Origin: Antrihabitans auranticaus
GTDB taxonomy: Bacteria > Actinomycetota > Actinomycetes > Mycobacteriales > Mycobacteriaceae
Length of the DNA stretch: 52,473 nucleotides
Reading direction: 5' to 3'
Assembly (NCBI RefSeq): GCF_016481275.1
Contig: NZ_JAEMNW010000016.1
Location: 1-52,473 of the forward strand
Shown here: positions 51,401 through 52,473 of the stretch, one piece after another
Layout: each line of letters opens with the position of its first letter
How positions within the stretch are numbered: the first letter of the stretch is position 1
Translations under genes and position numbers: made by a program
The notes under the pieces: model-generated
The model's input: only the letters and a program-made list of their open reading frames with translations
What the model was told of the DNA's origin: nothing
The model's database searches: none

Positions 51401-52473
51401 TCCAGGCCGTCGACGAGGTAGCCGGAAGCACCGCGGAAAACGTCTCGGTCGACCTCTATCTGTCTTGGGACGAGGCGCCCGAAGACGGCGATCAGATGGT
51501 CGATGCCCTGCGCGAACTGCTGCTCGCACACCCGAACGCGACCACTTGGCGGCGAATCACCACGACCGTTGTGGGACACGGCAGCGTCCGTCAGGTTACG
51601 TTGCGGCGCACGGCTGTTGACGGCGAAATCGCCGGTCTCGTCGAAGACCGGATCATTCGTGACATGCACCCGCTCACGGCGCAGCGTCTGGATATGTGGC
51701 GGCTCAAGAACTTCGACGGCACACCGATTCCATCGCCGGCCGACACCTACCTGTATCAGCTTGCGGCGAAGGACAATCCTGCCGACCAGCGCCTCATCGC
51801 ATTCGCGGAGGTACGGGCCGAGTCCGTCCAGCACGATGCGAACGGCAACATCGTTGCCGTGCCTGCCATCGAGCGTGCAGTTTCTGCCTGCATGGACGGA
51901 ATCCGTCGCGCACAGGCGCAGCGCAGTCCGCGGCGCTTCGACAACAACCGCGTGGTTCTGTACCTGTGGCCGCTGATCGACCTGCCGCTGGAGAAACTTC
52001 CGGCGATCGCCAAGCACATCGCGCCGATCACCGTCGGTGCGGGGCTCGAGGAAGTCGCGCTGCACGCCCGACTGCAGGAACGCCCCGGTGATCCGATTCG
52101 TGATGTCGCGCTGCGGTTCTCGTATCGGTCGGGTGCGGGTGTGGTCGTGAAAGCGACCGAGGCACCCACCGAACCGCTCAAACCACTCGACGAATACACC
52201 CAGAAGGTGCAACGCTCCCGCGCCCGCGGCACCGTCTACCCCTACGAGCTGATCCCGCTACTGACCGGCGAAGACGGCCACTTCACCGAATACGACCTCG
52301 ACGAAACCGGGCGCCTGGCCCCGATCCAACGCCCCTACGGTGCCAACAAAGCCGGCATCATCGTCGGCCTGGTCACCACCCCCACCCTGCGCTACCCCGA
52401 AGGCATGACCCGCGTCGCCCTCTTCGGCGACCCGACCAAAGCCCTCGGCACCGTCGCAGAAGCCGAATGCTCC
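48427..52473 (+). CDS. Giant fused acyl-CoA carboxylase (biotin carboxylase, BCCP, central and start of carboxyltransferase), partial
   Basis: 1349 codons without a stop, running off the right edge. The start is ATG 48427 (MFKRIAIVNRGEAA) with AAGGGG 11 bp upstream; ATGs at 48343 and 48325 would add 28 or 34 residues. Biotin carboxylase/ATP-grasp domain: about 1-450 (SGGGGRGIRK; EVNTRLQVEHPITE). Biotin carrier: EAMKMET, Lys618 being the biotin site. A long central region (about 660-1200) resembles the eukaryotic acetyl-CoA carboxylase middle. The carboxyltransferase part begins near RGTVYPYELIP. The layout matches the roughly 1800-residue single-chain carboxylases of Rhodococcus-like genomes, which make malonyl-CoA-type products. 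Confidence 0.9.
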   Translation, partial: MFKRIAIVNRGEAAVRLIRAVRELNAEHNQGIRTIALHTEAERRAMFVRQADESVTLRATGTGSPYLDHKELERALLAANADAVWVGWGFVAEDPAFADLCAKLNITFIGPTAAAMRLLGDKVEAKILAEKVGVPVAPWSGGPVETRADARRHAQAIGYPLIIKARSGGGGRGIRKVYAEDELELALERTQGEAERSFGDPVVFIERLVTDARHVEVQVIADNYGNVWAPGVRDCSIQRKNQKVIEESSSPVLTKEQADHLRFASAELVHAAGYRGAGTVEYLYQPDQQLFTFLEVNTRLQVEHPITEATTGLDLVKLQIHVASGGRLEGECPPEFGHAVEARLNAEDADNGFAPAPGTVQLLKFPLGSGLRVDTGIAQGDVIPPDYDSMVAKVIAWGRDRSEALARLRTALRETTVVLHGGTTTKSFLLDLLDRPELISGEADTGWLDRTGAGTSDGPTPVADVALIAATIDAYDAEEARERSAFLASARGGRPRATHSIGRTFELNYQSQVYELGIGQIGPRRYRIDTETRDYEVDIDRLGEFESRITLCGKRFHVVTVARPAGYLVEVDGVSHQISQDDAGVVRAPAPAVVVALNVAPGDEVAAGQTLVVLEAMKMETAVRAAYPGRVREVLAAVNSQIDAGAPLLRIDQIGEAATATSAPRVHFNTTDPAQELDALSEAQARLNALLAMLTGFDVSGVRGRALLAGYDALRESLPYRDPALVQAELGLLTTFADICELSRNRPGLDETDTLDAIHSPREHFHKYLQTLDVDIQGLPNSFRERLSRVLSHYDINDLERTPLLEEAVYRLFLSQQRVENQAPVIAGLLERWLTAESLAPEPTAEVAEVLDRLIDATQVRHAVIGDVARNVRFKYFDEPAIRAVREQTYDSVRGGLQYLVENPGAADYVQRIDALADCSEPLIDLLAQRISNAGALLEVVTRQYYRIHPLRDVKTYDRDERLLVTGVFDLAGDRINLVSTATSVTELATTLQAVDEVAGSTAENVSVDLYLSWDEAPEDGDQMVDALRELLLAHPNATTWRRITTTVVGHGSVRQVTLRRTAVDGEIAGLVEDRIIRDMHPLTAQRLDMWRLKNFDGTPIPSPADTYLYQLAAKDNPADQRLIAFAEVRAESVQHDANGNIVAVPAIERAVSACMDGIRRAQAQRSPRRFDNNRVVLYLWPLIDLPLEKLPAIAKHIAPITVGAGLEEVALHARLQERPGDPIRDVALRFSYRSGAGVVVKATEAPTEPLKPLDEYTQKVQRSRARGTVYPYELIPLLTGEDGHFTEYDLDETGRLAPIQRPYGANKAGIIVGLVTTPTLRYPEGMTRVALFGDPTKALGTVAEAECS

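Noticed and set aside
49510-52212. A 900-codon leftward frame opposite the acyl-CoA carboxylase
   Set aside because: It is the antisense shadow of the carboxylase, whose biotin carboxylase and biotin-carrier motifs are unmistakable.

Overview
The window is high-GC DNA with actinobacterial codon use. Its gene content points to a mycolic-acid-bearing actinomycete of the Rhodococcus/Nocardia kind (order Mycobacteriales). The signs are a wax ester synthase/DGAT, a two-domain fatty acyl-CoA reductase, a very large fused acyl-CoA carboxylase, an MPT83-like fasciclin lipoprotein next to an RskA-type anti-sigma domain, a mymA-like gene set, secreted LIP-family lipases, an F420-type LLM oxidoreductase, and ANTAR and STAS proteins. 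No rRNA, tRNA, CRISPR array, insertion sequence or phage gene was recognised. Species identity is inferred, not shown.

Layout. (1) 1-115: 5' end of a leftward gene, possibly DUF222/HNH. (2) 196-9440: purine catabolism. A MobA-like nucleotidyltransferase and XdhC (leftward, molybdenum cofactor handling) face a rightward operon: HIU hydrolase, urate oxidase, FAD subunit, fused [2Fe-2S]+molybdopterin dehydrogenase, MFS transporter and guanine deaminase. Together these could take guanine/xanthine to allantoin; no OHCU decarboxylase or allantoinase is present. (3) 9448-17199: membrane ABM protein, L,D-transpeptidase, class III cyclase, thioesterase, zinc alcohol dehydrogenase, WS/DGAT, SPFH protein and secreted lipase. 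(4) 17193-24697: a ferredoxin-type reductase divergent from an operon of alpha/beta hydrolase, SDR, ferritin-like diiron protein, Baeyer-Villiger-type monooxygenase and MerR regulator, then a second lipase. The set resembles the mycobacterial mymA locus. A perfect inverted repeat lies between the divergent genes. (5) 24769-27831: membrane sulfite-oxidase-like molybdoenzyme, fasciclin lipoprotein with a clear terminator, and a stand-alone RskA N-terminal domain. The last two diverge from a region carrying two SigK-like promoters. (6) 27942-32401: amidase, acyltransferase, and a 781-residue fusion of an AurF-like diiron oxygenase with its own FAD/NAD reductase and ferredoxin, preceded by a CRP/GlxR-like site. 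(7) 32578-45803: DUF2637-HTH membrane protein, hydrolase, thiolase-like protein, two STAS proteins, a frameshifted GAF-ANTAR gene, aconitase, LLM oxidoreductase, an intact GAF-ANTAR protein, alcohol dehydrogenase, TDT transporter, PAS protein, DUF1810 protein and half a rhodanese. (8) 45846-52473: fatty acyl-CoA reductase divergent from a giant acyl-CoA carboxylase that runs off the window.

Themes. The window carries two separate diiron oxygenase-type proteins, each with a homologous flavin/[2Fe-2S] reductase, one supplied in trans and one fused. Lipid metabolism runs from malonyl-CoA supply (carboxylase) through fatty alcohol (reductase) to wax ester (WS/DGAT). The strongest candidates for something not well described are the self-sufficient diiron oxygenase fusion at 30056-32401 and the SigK-like divergent promoter pair with a truncated, membrane-less RskA domain at 27306-27875.
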